Source: Blastococcus sp.
GTDB lineage: Bacteria > Actinomycetota > Actinomycetes > Mycobacteriales > Geodermatophilaceae
Assembly (NCBI GenBank): GCA_025465355.1
Contig: JAODNN010000044.1
Span: 1 to 45,744 of the forward strand
Reading direction: 5' to 3'
Length of the DNA: 45,744 bases
Position numbers and translations under genes: made by a program. Of the stretch, positions 7,558-15,800 are shown one piece after another. Every line of letters starts with the position of its first letter. The first letter of the stretch is position 1. The notes under the pieces were generated by a model. The model saw only the letters and a list, made by a program, of their open reading frames with translations. It made no database searches and was not told the origin of the DNA.

Positions 7558-8835
7558 TCAGTTCCCTCCGCCGGCAGGCCCACCCGCGGGGGCGCCTCCG
7601 CCACCGAAGCCCCCGCCTCCGAACCCACCGCCTCCGAACCCACCGCCCCCGAAGCCGCCCGTCCTCGCGCCGGTCCCGGTGCCCGTCCGGCCGGTGCCGG
7701 ATGTCCCCGCCGGCGCCGTCGCCTGCACGGTCGTGACCACCACCTTCTCCCCGGCGGTCAGCCCGCCGGTGATCTGGACCTGGCCGGCCGCGGCCAGACC
7801 CGTGCTGACGGTCCGGGTGGTGCGGGTGCCGTTGCGGTCGACCATCACGGTGGTCCCCGACGACGTCCGGTGGAGTGCGGCGACCGGTACGACGAGCGCA
7901 TCGGGAACGGTCTTCGTGACCATGACGACGGTGACGGTGGAGCCGGGGTAGATGCCGGTCGGCGACCCGTTGACCGTGAGGACGACGGGGAAGCTGGCGA
8001 CCCCCGAGGTACTGGTCGCGACCATGCCCACGCTGCTGACCGTGGCCGAGGTGGTGCTGCCGCCGGGGAGGGAGACGCCGGCCGTGGCACCGGTCGCGAG
8101 CTGGCCGACCTGCGTGTCGTCGACGGTCGCGTCGACGACGTAGTGACCGGTGCTGACCACCTCGACCTGTGTGGACGACGAACCGGATGACGCGACTCCC
8201 GATGACGAGCCGGACGATGAGCCCCCCGACGACGAGCCGCCGCCGGTCGCGCCACCCCCGCCGCCGGCCGCGGTCCCCGTGCTGCCGAGCTGCTGGCCCA
8301 CGGTCAGGGTCAGCGCGGAGACGGTCCCGTCGATCGGCGAGGTCAGCGTGGCCTTCGACAGATCGGCCCGGGCCGAGGCGACCGCCGCCTGAGCCGCGGA
8401 GACCGAGGTCTCATCGGCGGCCAGCTGCGTGCTGGTCGCCGCGGTGTCGGATGCGACCTTGGCCTGCGCGGTGGCCAGCGTGGAGTTGGCCTGGGCGAGT
8501 GCGCTCGCCAGCGGCGCGGAGTCGACGGTGGCCAGCACCTGGCCCGCTTTGACCTTCGTTCCCACGGTGACCGGCACGCTCGTGACCGAGCCGCCGACGG
8601 TGAACGACTGGTCGGAGGTCGTGGCGTAGGCGACCGTGCCCGTCGTCGAGACGGTCTGCCGCAGGGTGGTCGTGGTCGCCGCGACCAGTGACGTCGTGGT
8701 CGTCGTCGCCGGGGAGGGGCCCGACCGGGTCGCGGCCCAGGCCGCCGTCGCGCCACCTCCGACGAGGACGACGAGGCCGCCGACGACGAGCCATCTCCGC
8801 GCAGACCATCTCCAGCGGGGGAACGACACGGGCAC
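7558..8835 (-). CDS. Periplasmic adaptor-like protein (HlyD/MacA type), first gene of exporter operon
   Basis: 425 residues. One membrane helix (about 13-35) is followed by a Thr/Ala stalk. A biotinyl-lipoyl-like half (TVGTKVKAGQVLATVDS) leads to a predicted alpha-helical hairpin at about 105-165, and the second half is SPIDGTVSALTLTVGQQL. A Gly/Ser linker, a beta-barrel and a membrane-proximal domain follow. The last 30 residues are GGGFG repeats. The start is GTG, with a GAAAGG ribosome site 6 nt upstream. It heads the operon adaptor-ATPase-permease-lipoprotein-adaptor. It shares fold and tail style with the adaptor at the operon's other end but is shorter, so the two may form a hetero-assembly. 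Confidence 0.88.
   Translation of the reverse strand: MPVSFPRWRWSARRWLVVGGLVVLVGGGATAAWAATRSGPSPATTTTTSLVAATTTTLRQTVSTTGTVAYATTSDQSFTVGGSVTSVPVTVGTKVKAGQVLATVDSAPLASALAQANSTLATAQAKVASDTAATSTQLAADETSVSAAQAAVASARADLSKATLTSPIDGTVSALTLTVGQQLGSTGTAAGGGGGATGGGSSSGGSSSGSSSGVASSGSSSTQVEVVSTGHYVVDATVDDTQVGQLATGATAGVSLPGGSTTSATVSSVGMVATSTSGVASFPVVLTVNGSPTGIYPGSTVTVVMVTKTVPDALVVPVAALHRTSSGTTVMVDRNGTRTTRTVSTGLAAAGQVQITGGLTAGEKVVVTTVQATAPAGTSGTGRTGTGTGARTGGFGGGGFGGGGFGGGGFGGGGAPAGGPAGGGN
7593..7660 (-). repeat. 15-bp tandem repeat encoding GGGFG units
   Basis: Units such as CCTCCGAACCCACCG repeat about four times and encode the Gly-Phe-rich tail of the first adaptor. The two central units are identical, suggesting recent slippage or duplication. 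Confidence 0.8.
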
Positions 8836-8890
8836 GGGCGGCCTTTCCGAAGAGATCCCGGACGCGCTCCCGGGCTACGGAGGTAGCCTC

Positions 8891-8930
8891 CTTAAACACC
8901 CTGGCAATGCCGTGTCATCTTCTTAAGAAG
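8891..8930 (-). promoter_or_regulatory. Candidate promoter with palindromic operator for the exporter operon
   Basis: Read on the minus strand, a perfect 12-bp palindrome CTTCTTAAGAAG (8919-8930) directly precedes ATGACA (-35-like, 8913-8918). A 16-bp spacer and TTTAAG (-10-like, 8891-8896) follow, about 55 bp before the first adaptor's GTG. The block is unusually AT-rich for this genome. The promoter elements are weak matches. The palindrome is certain. Confidence 0.55.
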
Positions 8931-8985
8931 TCACCCTGTATCACCGGGCGACTACGGAACGCCGCCGAACCGTCGAGCCGCGACC

Positions 8986-10149
8986 TCAGTTGCCCTTGAC
9001 GTTGACCACCTGGCGCAGCGTGTGCCGGACCTCCACGAGGTCCGCCGCGTCGGCCATCACCTGGTCGATCGGCTTGTACGCCTCCGGGTGCTCGTCCAGG
9101 AACGCGTCCGAGTGACCCCACGCGATCCCCGCCATCCGCGCGTCGAGGTCCTTCCGGCTGAACAGCCGCCGCGCGGCGTTCCGCGAGTGGTTACGGCCGG
9201 CACCGTGCGGCGCGGACATCAGCGACGGCACGTTCCCGCGTCCGGCGACGACGTAGGACGCCGTCCCCATCGACCCCGGGATCAGCCCGGGCTCACCCTT
9301 CCGCGCCGAGATCGCCCCCTTGCGGGACACCCACACCTCGCGGCCGTAGTGCGTCTCCCGATCGGTGTAGTTGTGGTGGGCGTTCACGACCTCAGCGCGT
9401 TCGACGTCCGCTCCGAGGAACCGGCCGAGCTGCTCGACGACGCGGTCCATCATCTCCTCGCGGTTGAGCAGGGCAAACCGCTGCGCCCATCGCAGCGCCT
9501 GGATGTAGGCGTCGAACTCCGGCTCACCCTCGACCAGGTAGGCGAGGTCCCGGTCGGGGAGCGTGATGTGCCGCTGAGCGCACTGCTCCTGCGCCACCCG
9601 GATGTGCTTCGCGGCCAGCTTGTTGCCCACCCCGCGCGACCCCGAGTGCAGGAACAGCCAGACCCGGTCGGCCTCGTCCAGCGACACCTCGATGAAGTGG
9701 TTGCCCGACCCGAGCGAGCCCAGTTGCAGCGGCCAGTTCCCGGTCACCGCGTCGGCCTGCCCGGCACCCGGCGTCGCCCGCAGCTCCTCGACCCGCGGCG
9801 CCGCGGTGTCCCGCACCTTCTTGTTGTACCGGCCGGCCGACAGCGGCACCGCCCGCGAGATCTGCTGGTGCAGCAGGTCGAGGTCGCGCCCGGCGAGATC
9901 AGCGGCGGTGAACTGCGTGCGCACCGCCATCATCCCGCAACCGATGTCCACCCCGACCGCCGCCGGGATGACCGCGCCGTCGGTCGGGATCACCGACCCC
10001 ACGGTCGCGCCCTTGCCCAGGTGCGCGTCCGGCATCAGCGCCACGTGCGGGTAGATGAACGGCATCGACGCGGTGCGCAGTGCCTGCTCGCGGGTGCTCT
10101 CCTCCAGGATCGACGCCCAGCTGAGCAGGCGATCGTTGATCTTCTCCAT
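8986..10149 (-). CDS. rtcB: RtcB-family RNA ligase
   Basis: 387 residues, close to the short bacterial RtcB form. RtcB joins 2',3'-cyclic or 3'-phosphate RNA ends to 5'-OH ends using GTP and Mn2+. The metal and catalytic positions are visible: GVDIGCGM (Cys71), GSGNHFIE (His151), LHSGSRG (His168), NAHHNY (His258/259) and the guanylylated His in APHGAGR (His315). The ATG at 10149 has GGAAGGA just upstream. No RtcA or RtcR is next to it. It is divergent from a Nudix gene. It could serve RNA repair after toxin or stress cleavage rather than tRNA splicing, but that is inferred from general knowledge. Confidence 0.93.
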   Translation of the reverse strand: MEKINDRLLSWASILEESTREQALRTASMPFIYPHVALMPDAHLGKGATVGSVIPTDGAVIPAAVGVDIGCGMMAVRTQFTAADLAGRDLDLLHQQISRAVPLSAGRYNKKVRDTAAPRVEELRATPGAGQADAVTGNWPLQLGSLGSGNHFIEVSLDEADRVWLFLHSGSRGVGNKLAAKHIRVAQEQCAQRHITLPDRDLAYLVEGEPEFDAYIQALRWAQRFALLNREEMMDRVVEQLGRFLGADVERAEVVNAHHNYTDRETHYGREVWVSRKGAISARKGEPGLIPGSMGTASYVVAGRGNVPSLMSAPHGAGRNHSRNAARRLFSRKDLDARMAGIAWGHSDAFLDEHPEAYKPIDQVMADAADLVEVRHTLRQVVNVKGN

Positions 10150-10265
10150 GGTCCTTCCGATTCTCGGTAGCCCAGGGGTCCTGCGCAGCCGCAGCAGTCA
10201 ACCCCCGCCCGCCTCGAACCGCACCTGCTTTACCGCGGCCCAGGTCGATGCGGGAGGGTGTGCCC

Positions 10266-10763
10266 GTGCCGAGAACCAGCGCGGGACTCCTGCTCTATCG
10301 ACTCGCCCCCGGCGTCTGCGAGGTACTCGTCGGGCACATGGGCGGCCCGTTCTGGGCCAAGAAGGACGCCGGCGCATGGTCGATCCCCAAAGGCGAGTAT
10401 GAGTCCGGCGAGGTCCCTTTCGACGTCGCCAAGCGGGAGTTCGAGGAGGAGCTGGGCACACCCGTCCCGGCCACGGAGTTCATCGCCCTCGGCGAGATGC
10501 GCGTGACCAGCGGCAAGCTGCTCACCGTCTGGGCCGCCGAAGGAGACCTGGACGCCGAGTCGTCGGTCAGCAACACCTTCGAGCTGGAATGGCCACCGAA
10601 GTCCGGCCGCATCCAGCAGTTCCCCGAGATCGACCGCAGCGCCTGGCTCCCGGTGCCCGACGCACGCATCGCGCTGGTCGCCGGTCAGGTGCCGTTCCTC
10701 GACCGGTTGATGGGCCACCTCGCCCACGAGGACGCCGGGGGCGACGGCGGCGCTCACGGGTAG
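10266..10763 (+). CDS. Nudix hydrolase family protein
   Basis: 165 residues from the chosen start. The Nudix box is complete at about 43-65: G, five residues, E, seven residues, then REFEEELG, which holds the Mg2+-binding glutamates. The family hydrolyses nucleoside diphosphates linked to other groups. The N-terminus RTSAGLLLYR and the WSIPKGEYE stretch resemble MutT/Ap4A-type members. ATG 10248, GTG 10260 and GTG 10266 are all in frame. GGGAGG at 10252-10257 lies inside the longest form and is well spaced (8 nt) only for GTG 10266, so I prefer that one. It is divergent from rtcB. Both could be RNA- or nucleotide-repair functions, but the link is speculative. Confidence 0.88.
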   Translation: MPRTSAGLLLYRLAPGVCEVLVGHMGGPFWAKKDAGAWSIPKGEYESGEVPFDVAKREFEEELGTPVPATEFIALGEMRVTSGKLLTVWAAEGDLDAESSVSNTFELEWPPKSGRIQQFPEIDRSAWLPVPDARIALVAGQVPFLDRLMGHLAHEDAGGDGGAHG

Positions 10764-10841
10764 CGGAAGCAGTGGGGAGCGCTGGGATTGACGTCGGCGT
10801 TGTACGGGCACGTAGCTGGCGATCACACAGAGGAGGCAGGC

Positions 10842-11003
10842 ATGGGACTGTTCAGAAAAGTCTTGGCGTCGGGCATCGCGGCGAAGGTCATCCAGGAGGC
10901 CAGCAAGCCGGAGAACCAGGCGAAGATCAAGAAGGCGATTGCCGACTTCCAGGCCAAGCGTGGTGGCCAGAGCGGTCGCGCCCGCGGCACCGGGAACTAC
11001 TGA
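10842..11003 (+). CDS. Small basic protein of unknown function (53 aa)
   Basis: An ATG at 10842 preceded by AGGAGG (10830-10835) gives a 53-residue protein. An amphipathic start (GLFRKVLASGIAAKVI) leads to a Lys-rich helix (ENQAKIKKAIADFQAKR) and a Gly/Arg tail. A longer in-frame reading from 10788 lacks a ribosome site. It ends 21 bp before a hairpin. I do not recognise a family. Strong translation signals and its own terminator argue that it is real. A membrane-surface or nucleic-acid-binding role is possible from charge only. Confidence 0.72.
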   Translation: MGLFRKVLASGIAAKVIQEASKPENQAKIKKAIADFQAKRGGQSGRARGTGNY

Positions 11004-11023
11004 CGGCCCGACAGCACAGACGA

Positions 11024-11060
11024 GCGCCCCCTCTCCTGGATACCCGGGGGCAGGGGGCGC
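11024..11060 (+). terminator. Hairpin terminator after the 53-aa gene
   Basis: GCGCCCCCT (11024-11032) pairs perfectly with AGGGGGCGC (11052-11060) around a 19-nt loop. It lies 25 bp upstream of the next gene's GTG, so that gene's promoter must overlap or follow it. Confidence 0.7.
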
Positions 11061-11084
11061 CGTCGTCCCCTAGGTTTCTCGATC

Positions 11085-11783
11085 GTGAGCTATGCACCTG
11101 ATCTGGAGACCTCGCTGCGCTGGTGGTCCGACGGCGAGCTGGTCGTCGCCGGCCGCGTCGGCGACCTGACCGACGACGACCTGGCCGCCCCCTCCGCCTT
11201 GCCGGGCTGGTCGCGGGCGCACGTCGTCGCGCACCTGGCCCGAAACGCCGATGCTCTGATCAATCTGCTCACCTGGGCGCGGACCGGTGTCGAGACGCCG
11301 ATGTACCCCTCGCAGGAAGCCCGCGACAACGGCATCGCCGCGACGGTGACACTGCCGCCGGCAGAGCTCCGCGCGGACCACGCCGAGGCGTGCGCCCGGC
11401 TGGCCGCCGCGATCGAGACGTTCCCCGGCGAGGCGTGGAGCGAGGAGGTGCGTACTCGGCAGGGGGCCGCCTTGCCGGCGAGTCAGGTGCCGTGGATGCG
11501 TGCCAAGGAGGTGTGGGTGCACGGCGTCGACCTCAGTGCCGGACTGACCTTCGCCGACGCGCCGGCCGGCTTCTGCACCGCGCTGGTGGACGACGTCCTG
11601 GGTGTCTTCGCCGGCCGGGACCAGGCGCCGGACGTGACCATCCTGGCGACCGACGTCGACCGCACCTGGGGTTCGGGCGGCCCGACGGTTCAGGGGCCGG
11701 TGTCCGCCGTGGCGGCGTGGCTGACCCGGTCCGACGCTTCTGGACTGACCGGGGACGTGCCGCAGGCCCCGGTGTGGATCTGA
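11085..11783 (+). CDS. Maleylpyruvate isomerase family mycothiol-dependent protein
   Basis: 232 residues of the MDMPI/DinB-like fold. The N-terminal helix bundle contains GWSRAHVVAHLARN (His46 and His50) and a second metal motif EVWVH (Glu142, His146). The Glu-x3-His spacing matches the zinc ligands known in the Corynebacterium enzyme. That enzyme uses mycothiol to isomerise maleylpyruvate, but most relatives have unknown substrates and may act in thiol transfer or detoxification. The start is GTG without a clear ribosome site, directly after a terminator hairpin, so it may be leaderless. It is convergent with the NlpC/P60 gene. Confidence 0.87.
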   Translation: MSYAPDLETSLRWWSDGELVVAGRVGDLTDDDLAAPSALPGWSRAHVVAHLARNADALINLLTWARTGVETPMYPSQEARDNGIAATVTLPPAELRADHAEACARLAAAIETFPGEAWSEEVRTRQGAALPASQVPWMRAKEVWVHGVDLSAGLTFADAPAGFCTALVDDVLGVFAGRDQAPDVTILATDVDRTWGSGGPTVQGPVSAVAAWLTRSDASGLTGDVPQAPVWI

Positions 11784-11816
11784 CCGGTGTGGATCTGACG
11801 TCCGCTGAACGGGACA

Positions 11817-11846
11817 GTGCCCCGGCCGCGCACGCGGCCGGGGCAC
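11817..11846. terminator. Bidirectional terminator between convergent genes
   Basis: A perfect 14-bp inverted repeat, GTGCCCCGGCCGCG (11817-11830) and its complement (11833-11846), with a 2-nt centre. It sits between the stops of the isomerase-family gene (11783) and the NlpC/P60 gene (11861). Confidence 0.88.
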
Positions 11847-11860
11847 CTCGCACGTGTCCG

Positions 11861-12367
11861 TCAGGCGATGTGCCGGGCCGCGGAGACCGGCATGTAGGCG
11901 ACCTTCGTGACCTTCACGACGTCACCGGGGGTGGGCGCGTGCACGACCGACCCGTTGCCGATGTAGATCCCGACATGGCTGTTGCCGTAGAAGAACACCA
12001 GGTCGCCCGGCCGCAGGTGTGCCGGGCTCACCGGGGCACCCGCGGTCGCCTGCGCACCAGTGACGCGCGGCAGGTTGATCCCGGCGGCCCGGTAGGAGAA
12101 CTGGGTCAGGCCCGAGCAGTCGAAGGCCCCGGGACCGGCGGCGCCGTAGGCGTAGGGCTTACCTCGCTGCGCCAGCGCAGTGTTGACGGCGACCTGGGCG
12201 GCGTGGCTGTGAGCGACGACCGTCTCCGAGGCGGGCGCGGCGACCGGCTCGGCGGCCATGGCGGGCAGGGGAGACAGCACCACGCCGGCGCCGACGAGAG
12301 CGGCGATCAGCGAGCGCTTGCCGGGACGGAAGGAACGACGGTTGGTGGACGTGCGGGAAGTCGTCAT
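11861..12367 (-). CDS. Secreted NlpC/P60 (C40) cell-wall hydrolase
   Basis: 168 residues. A basic N-terminus and hydrophobic core (about 19-38, ending AMAAE) form a Sec signal peptide. The NlpC/P60 domain has the catalytic triad in order: DCSGL (Cys84), GNSHVGIYIG (His131) and VVHAP (His143). Such enzymes cut D-iGlu-mDAP bonds in peptidoglycan stems and act in daughter-cell separation or spore germination. No LysM or SH3 domain is present, so it is a minimal enzyme. The 5' leader is a c-di-AMP riboswitch, tying wall hydrolysis to osmotic and turgor signalling. A terminator follows the stop. Confidence 0.94.
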   Translation of the reverse strand: MTTSRTSTNRRSFRPGKRSLIAALVGAGVVLSPLPAMAAEPVAAPASETVVAHSHAAQVAVNTALAQRGKPYAYGAAGPGAFDCSGLTQFSYRAAGINLPRVTGAQATAGAPVSPAHLRPGDLVFFYGNSHVGIYIGNGSVVHAPTPGDVVKVTKVAYMPVSAARHIA

Positions 12368-12382
12368 CGACGACGGATCTCC

Positions 12383-12530
12383 TGTTCTCCGTGACCGCCT
12401 ACCGAGTTAGCTGACGGGTTCGGACGGGGAACTCGCCCGGCGCGCACGCGCGCTTCACCCCAGAAACTGCAGTGGGTCCCCGGCCCCGGGATCAGCGCTG
12501 TGGCTGATGCCGAGTTCGGCGGTGCCCGGA
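12383..12530 (-). promoter_or_regulatory. ydaO/yuaA c-di-AMP riboswitch
   Basis: The leader of the NlpC/P60 gene, read on the minus strand, carries the actinobacterial ydaO signature blocks in order: CCGAACTCGGCATCAGCCAC, GGGGACCCA, GGGGTGAAGCGCG, CCGTCCGAACCCGTCAGC and TAACTCGGTAGGCG. The class binds c-di-AMP and in actinobacteria typically sits ahead of wall-hydrolase genes, turning expression off when the nucleotide is high. The outer boundaries are approximate. Confidence 0.92.
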
Positions 12531-12752
12531 GGGAGTCACCTCGGGTCGGTGACGAAAGGCCCTAGCCGGGACGCATCGACGGTATGAGCGGTTCCCGGCT
12601 CCCCGCCACTTGAGCGCAACCGGTCGAGAGGCTCCCGTTCCGCTCCGCATGCGAGTGGGTCCACCGTGTGACCACCGCGAACGCTGACGAGAGCCTCCCG
12701 ACACGCCGCGAGCGGTGCTTGAAAAAACAAAGAGCAACCCTCATCATGCGGC
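12531..12752. other. Non-coding stretch upstream of the riboswitch, nothing recognised
   Basis: The promoter for the riboswitch RNA should lie here, but I find no convincing -35/-10 pair. The only marked feature is an A/T-rich run, GAAAAAACAAAG at 12721-12732, which reads as a U-tract on the minus strand about 20 nt beyond the helicase gene's hairpin. Confidence 0.5.
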
Positions 12753-12784
12753 GGCGTGGCCCTACGTTGCGTAAGGGCCACGCC
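12753..12784 (-). terminator. Terminator hairpin of the large helicase gene
   Basis: GGCGTGGCCCT (12753-12763) pairs perfectly with AGGGCCACGCC (12774-12784) around a 10-nt loop that can add three more pairs. It lies 38 bp after the helicase stop on the minus strand and separates that gene from the riboswitch unit. Confidence 0.85.
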
Positions 12785-12822
12785 CGAACCAGTGATCGAG
12801 CCGCGACTCCGTGTGACGGGGG

Positions 12823-15800
12823 TCAGACAGTCAGCAGCCCTGAGGGCTGCTCGACCAACCGGCCGCGGTCCAGTGCCCAGCCCACCGCCGCCTCGAGCCA
12901 CGGCGTCACGGTCGGCGTCCGCCGCTTGTAGCCGAACACCGCCGCAGTCTGGGTGAACAGCTCGTCGCGGCGCATCCCGGCCCCGGCCCGGCAGAGCGCG
13001 GCCATCGCGTTGGCGACCTCCTCCGGCGCGACGTGCTCGAGCGGCCGGTCCGTGCTCGACATCTGCCGGCGAAACCCGGTCCACGACGCGGCGTCCACGC
13101 CGTCGGGCCACAGGTAGTCGTCGACCACGGCCGACGGCGGCAGCAGCGACAGCAGCGCCTCCTTGCGGGACTCCGACACCCGGTTCAACCCGAACGCCCC
13201 CACGGTCAGCCGCGCCAGCCGGTCGACGTGGATCGGCCCCTCGGCCTTGATGCCGGCCGTCAGCACCCGGCGCACCACCCGTGCGGCCTTCGCGGCCGGC
13301 AGCTCGTCGAGCACCGACTTCTCGCCGGCCACCTTCGGGATCCACGGCACGAACTGGGCCTCGCCGTCGAGCCGCACCGGTCCGGTCGGCTTCCGCGCTG
13401 CCCGCGCCGGAGCCGGCCTCGACCCGGCCTTGTCCGCCACCATCTTGGCCACCATCGCCCTGGCGACCGCAGGGGTCGGCACCGGCGCCTCGACCGAGGT
13501 CACCGCCGACCGCAGCGCCGCCACGCCCCTGAACGACTCGATCGCCGCCGTCGGCAGCGCGATGGGGGCCGCAACCGAGACCGGGATCTCCTCGACGGCG
13601 GCCACGAGCTGGTCCAGCACCGCGGAGGAGTCGGCCAGCCATGACGGCAGCCACACCCGTTCCACCGCGGGCCACCGCAGCAACTCACCGAGCACCTCGA
13701 CGGGCAGCCCGTCCCGGTCACTGACCGTGCGACGCCGGGCCCATGCCGGCCCGTCCAGCAGCACCGCCATCACCGGGGTCTCCGGGTCGACAGGCCGACT
13801 TATCGACAGGTCGACCCGGAACTCCGACAGCCCGACGTCGGTCCGCACGACCAGCCCCCGGGCCCGCAGCGCGGCCGCGATCGACTCCCGGTGCCGGTCG
13901 ACGACCGACGACGACCGCGAATCCCGCGGCAGCACGTCGGTGCCCTGCTCGGCCATGTCGAGGTATGCCCGCAAATGCTTGATCCCGACCGAGGACGTCT
14001 CCTCGGCCCGCAGCTGCTCCGGGTCGAACGACGAGAAGACGACAACCTGCCGCCGCGCGCGGGTGATCGCGACGTTGAGCCGCCGCTCGCCACCTGTCCG
14101 GTTCAGCGGCCCGAAGTTCAGCGGCAGCGTGCCGTTCGCCGTGGGGGAGAAGCCGGTCGAGAAGAAGACGACGTCGCGCTCGTCGCCCTGCACGTTCTCC
14201 AGGTTCTTGACGAACAGGCCTTCGCCGTCGGACCGGTCCAGCGCCTGCGCCAGGCGGTCGTCGTCCGCGTCACGCAGCAGCGCCTCGATGTAGGCCCGCT
14301 GCTGCGCGTTGAAGGTGACGACGCCGATCGACGGTTCGACGTCCTTCGACAGATCGAACCGACGCCGGATCTCGGCCACGATCGCCTTCGCCTCGATCGG
14401 GTTGGTCCGCAACAGCCGGCCGGCCCCCGAGCGGTGGAACGTCCCGGGCACCCGAACCAGCGAGACCCCGCGGCCGTCGGGCTCCGACGAGGCCCGGCCG
14501 TGGGTCGGCGCCGGGAACGACGACAGCCGGTTCTCGTAGTACTGGGCGTTGGAGAAGGCGATCAGCGACTCGTCCTGGCTGCGGTAGTGCCACGACAGCC
14601 ACTGCCGCGGCACCCGTGCCTGGACGCACTCGCTGAGGATCGACTCCTCGTCCTCGACCGTCGTCTCCGGGAACTCGGACGCCTCGTCGCCGCCGGACGA
14701 TGGCTCGGCGAACGACGACGGCGGCATCTGCTTGCTGTCACCCACCACGACCGCGGCCTTCGCGCGACCGAGCGCACCGACCGCGTCGGCCACCCGGATC
14801 TGCGATGCCTCGTCGAACACCACGAGGTCGAACAACCCGGCGACCGCCGGGAAGAACCGCGCTACCGAGTCCGGCGACACCAGAACGCACGGCATCACCT
14901 GGGTGATCAGCTCGCCGTAAGTGGCCAGCAACGACCGCACTCCGAGCCCGCGGCGCTGCTTGGCCAGCTCGCGCTGCAGCGCGCCGACCTGGCCGGACCC
15001 GGATGCCGCGTCGAACGGCCGGGCGCCCAGCACCGCCGCCGGCAGCGCCGACGTGAGGTGCGCGCGCACCGCCCGCGACGCCCCGGTGAACCGGCGGATC
15101 GCCTTCTCGTGCGCCTGCGCGTCGAACATGTCCAGCCCGGTGGCGTCCAGCCGCTCGGCCACCGACGCCGCGGCGAGCCCGCGGTCGAACGCCCGGACGG
15201 CGTCGTCGGCGGCTACAGCGCCTGTAACGAGCAGCGTGCGTGCGTCGAACAGCCCCGCGTAGCGCAGCGGCTCCAGGGTGTCCAGGAACGAGACCCACCG
15301 GCGCAGCGACATCAGCACCGAGCCGTCGGCCCTGCCGGCCTCGGGAGCAGTGACACCACGCTCCGGCCGGGTCATCGACCAGCGCAGCACGAAACCGTCG
15401 TCCCCGGCCCACGTCGACAGCTGGTCCGGGCTGCTCCGGCACACCGTCAGCAGCGCCGTCAGCGCGTCCCGGAGGCGGGTCACCGCCGTCCGGGCCGCGA
15501 GCGCTGACGGCAGGCCGGAGACGATCAGCCGGCGCAGCGCCACGTGGAAGAGCGACGAGCCGTCGACGGCCGCGCCCGCCTGCCGGAGCCACCGCACCTG
15601 GCCGTCGAGCACGCCCGTATCGGTGAACGGGTTCCAGTCCTCCGCCACCGACAGCCCGGGGATCGTGGCCACCCGCTGCGCGATCTGCTGCACCGACGTC
15701 TGCACCCGCCACAGCGCCTCGACCAGCGCGGGCACATCCTTCGGCTTCACCGTCGCACCCGGCCGCAGGTGCGCAGCCAACCGGTCGCGCACGGCGATCA

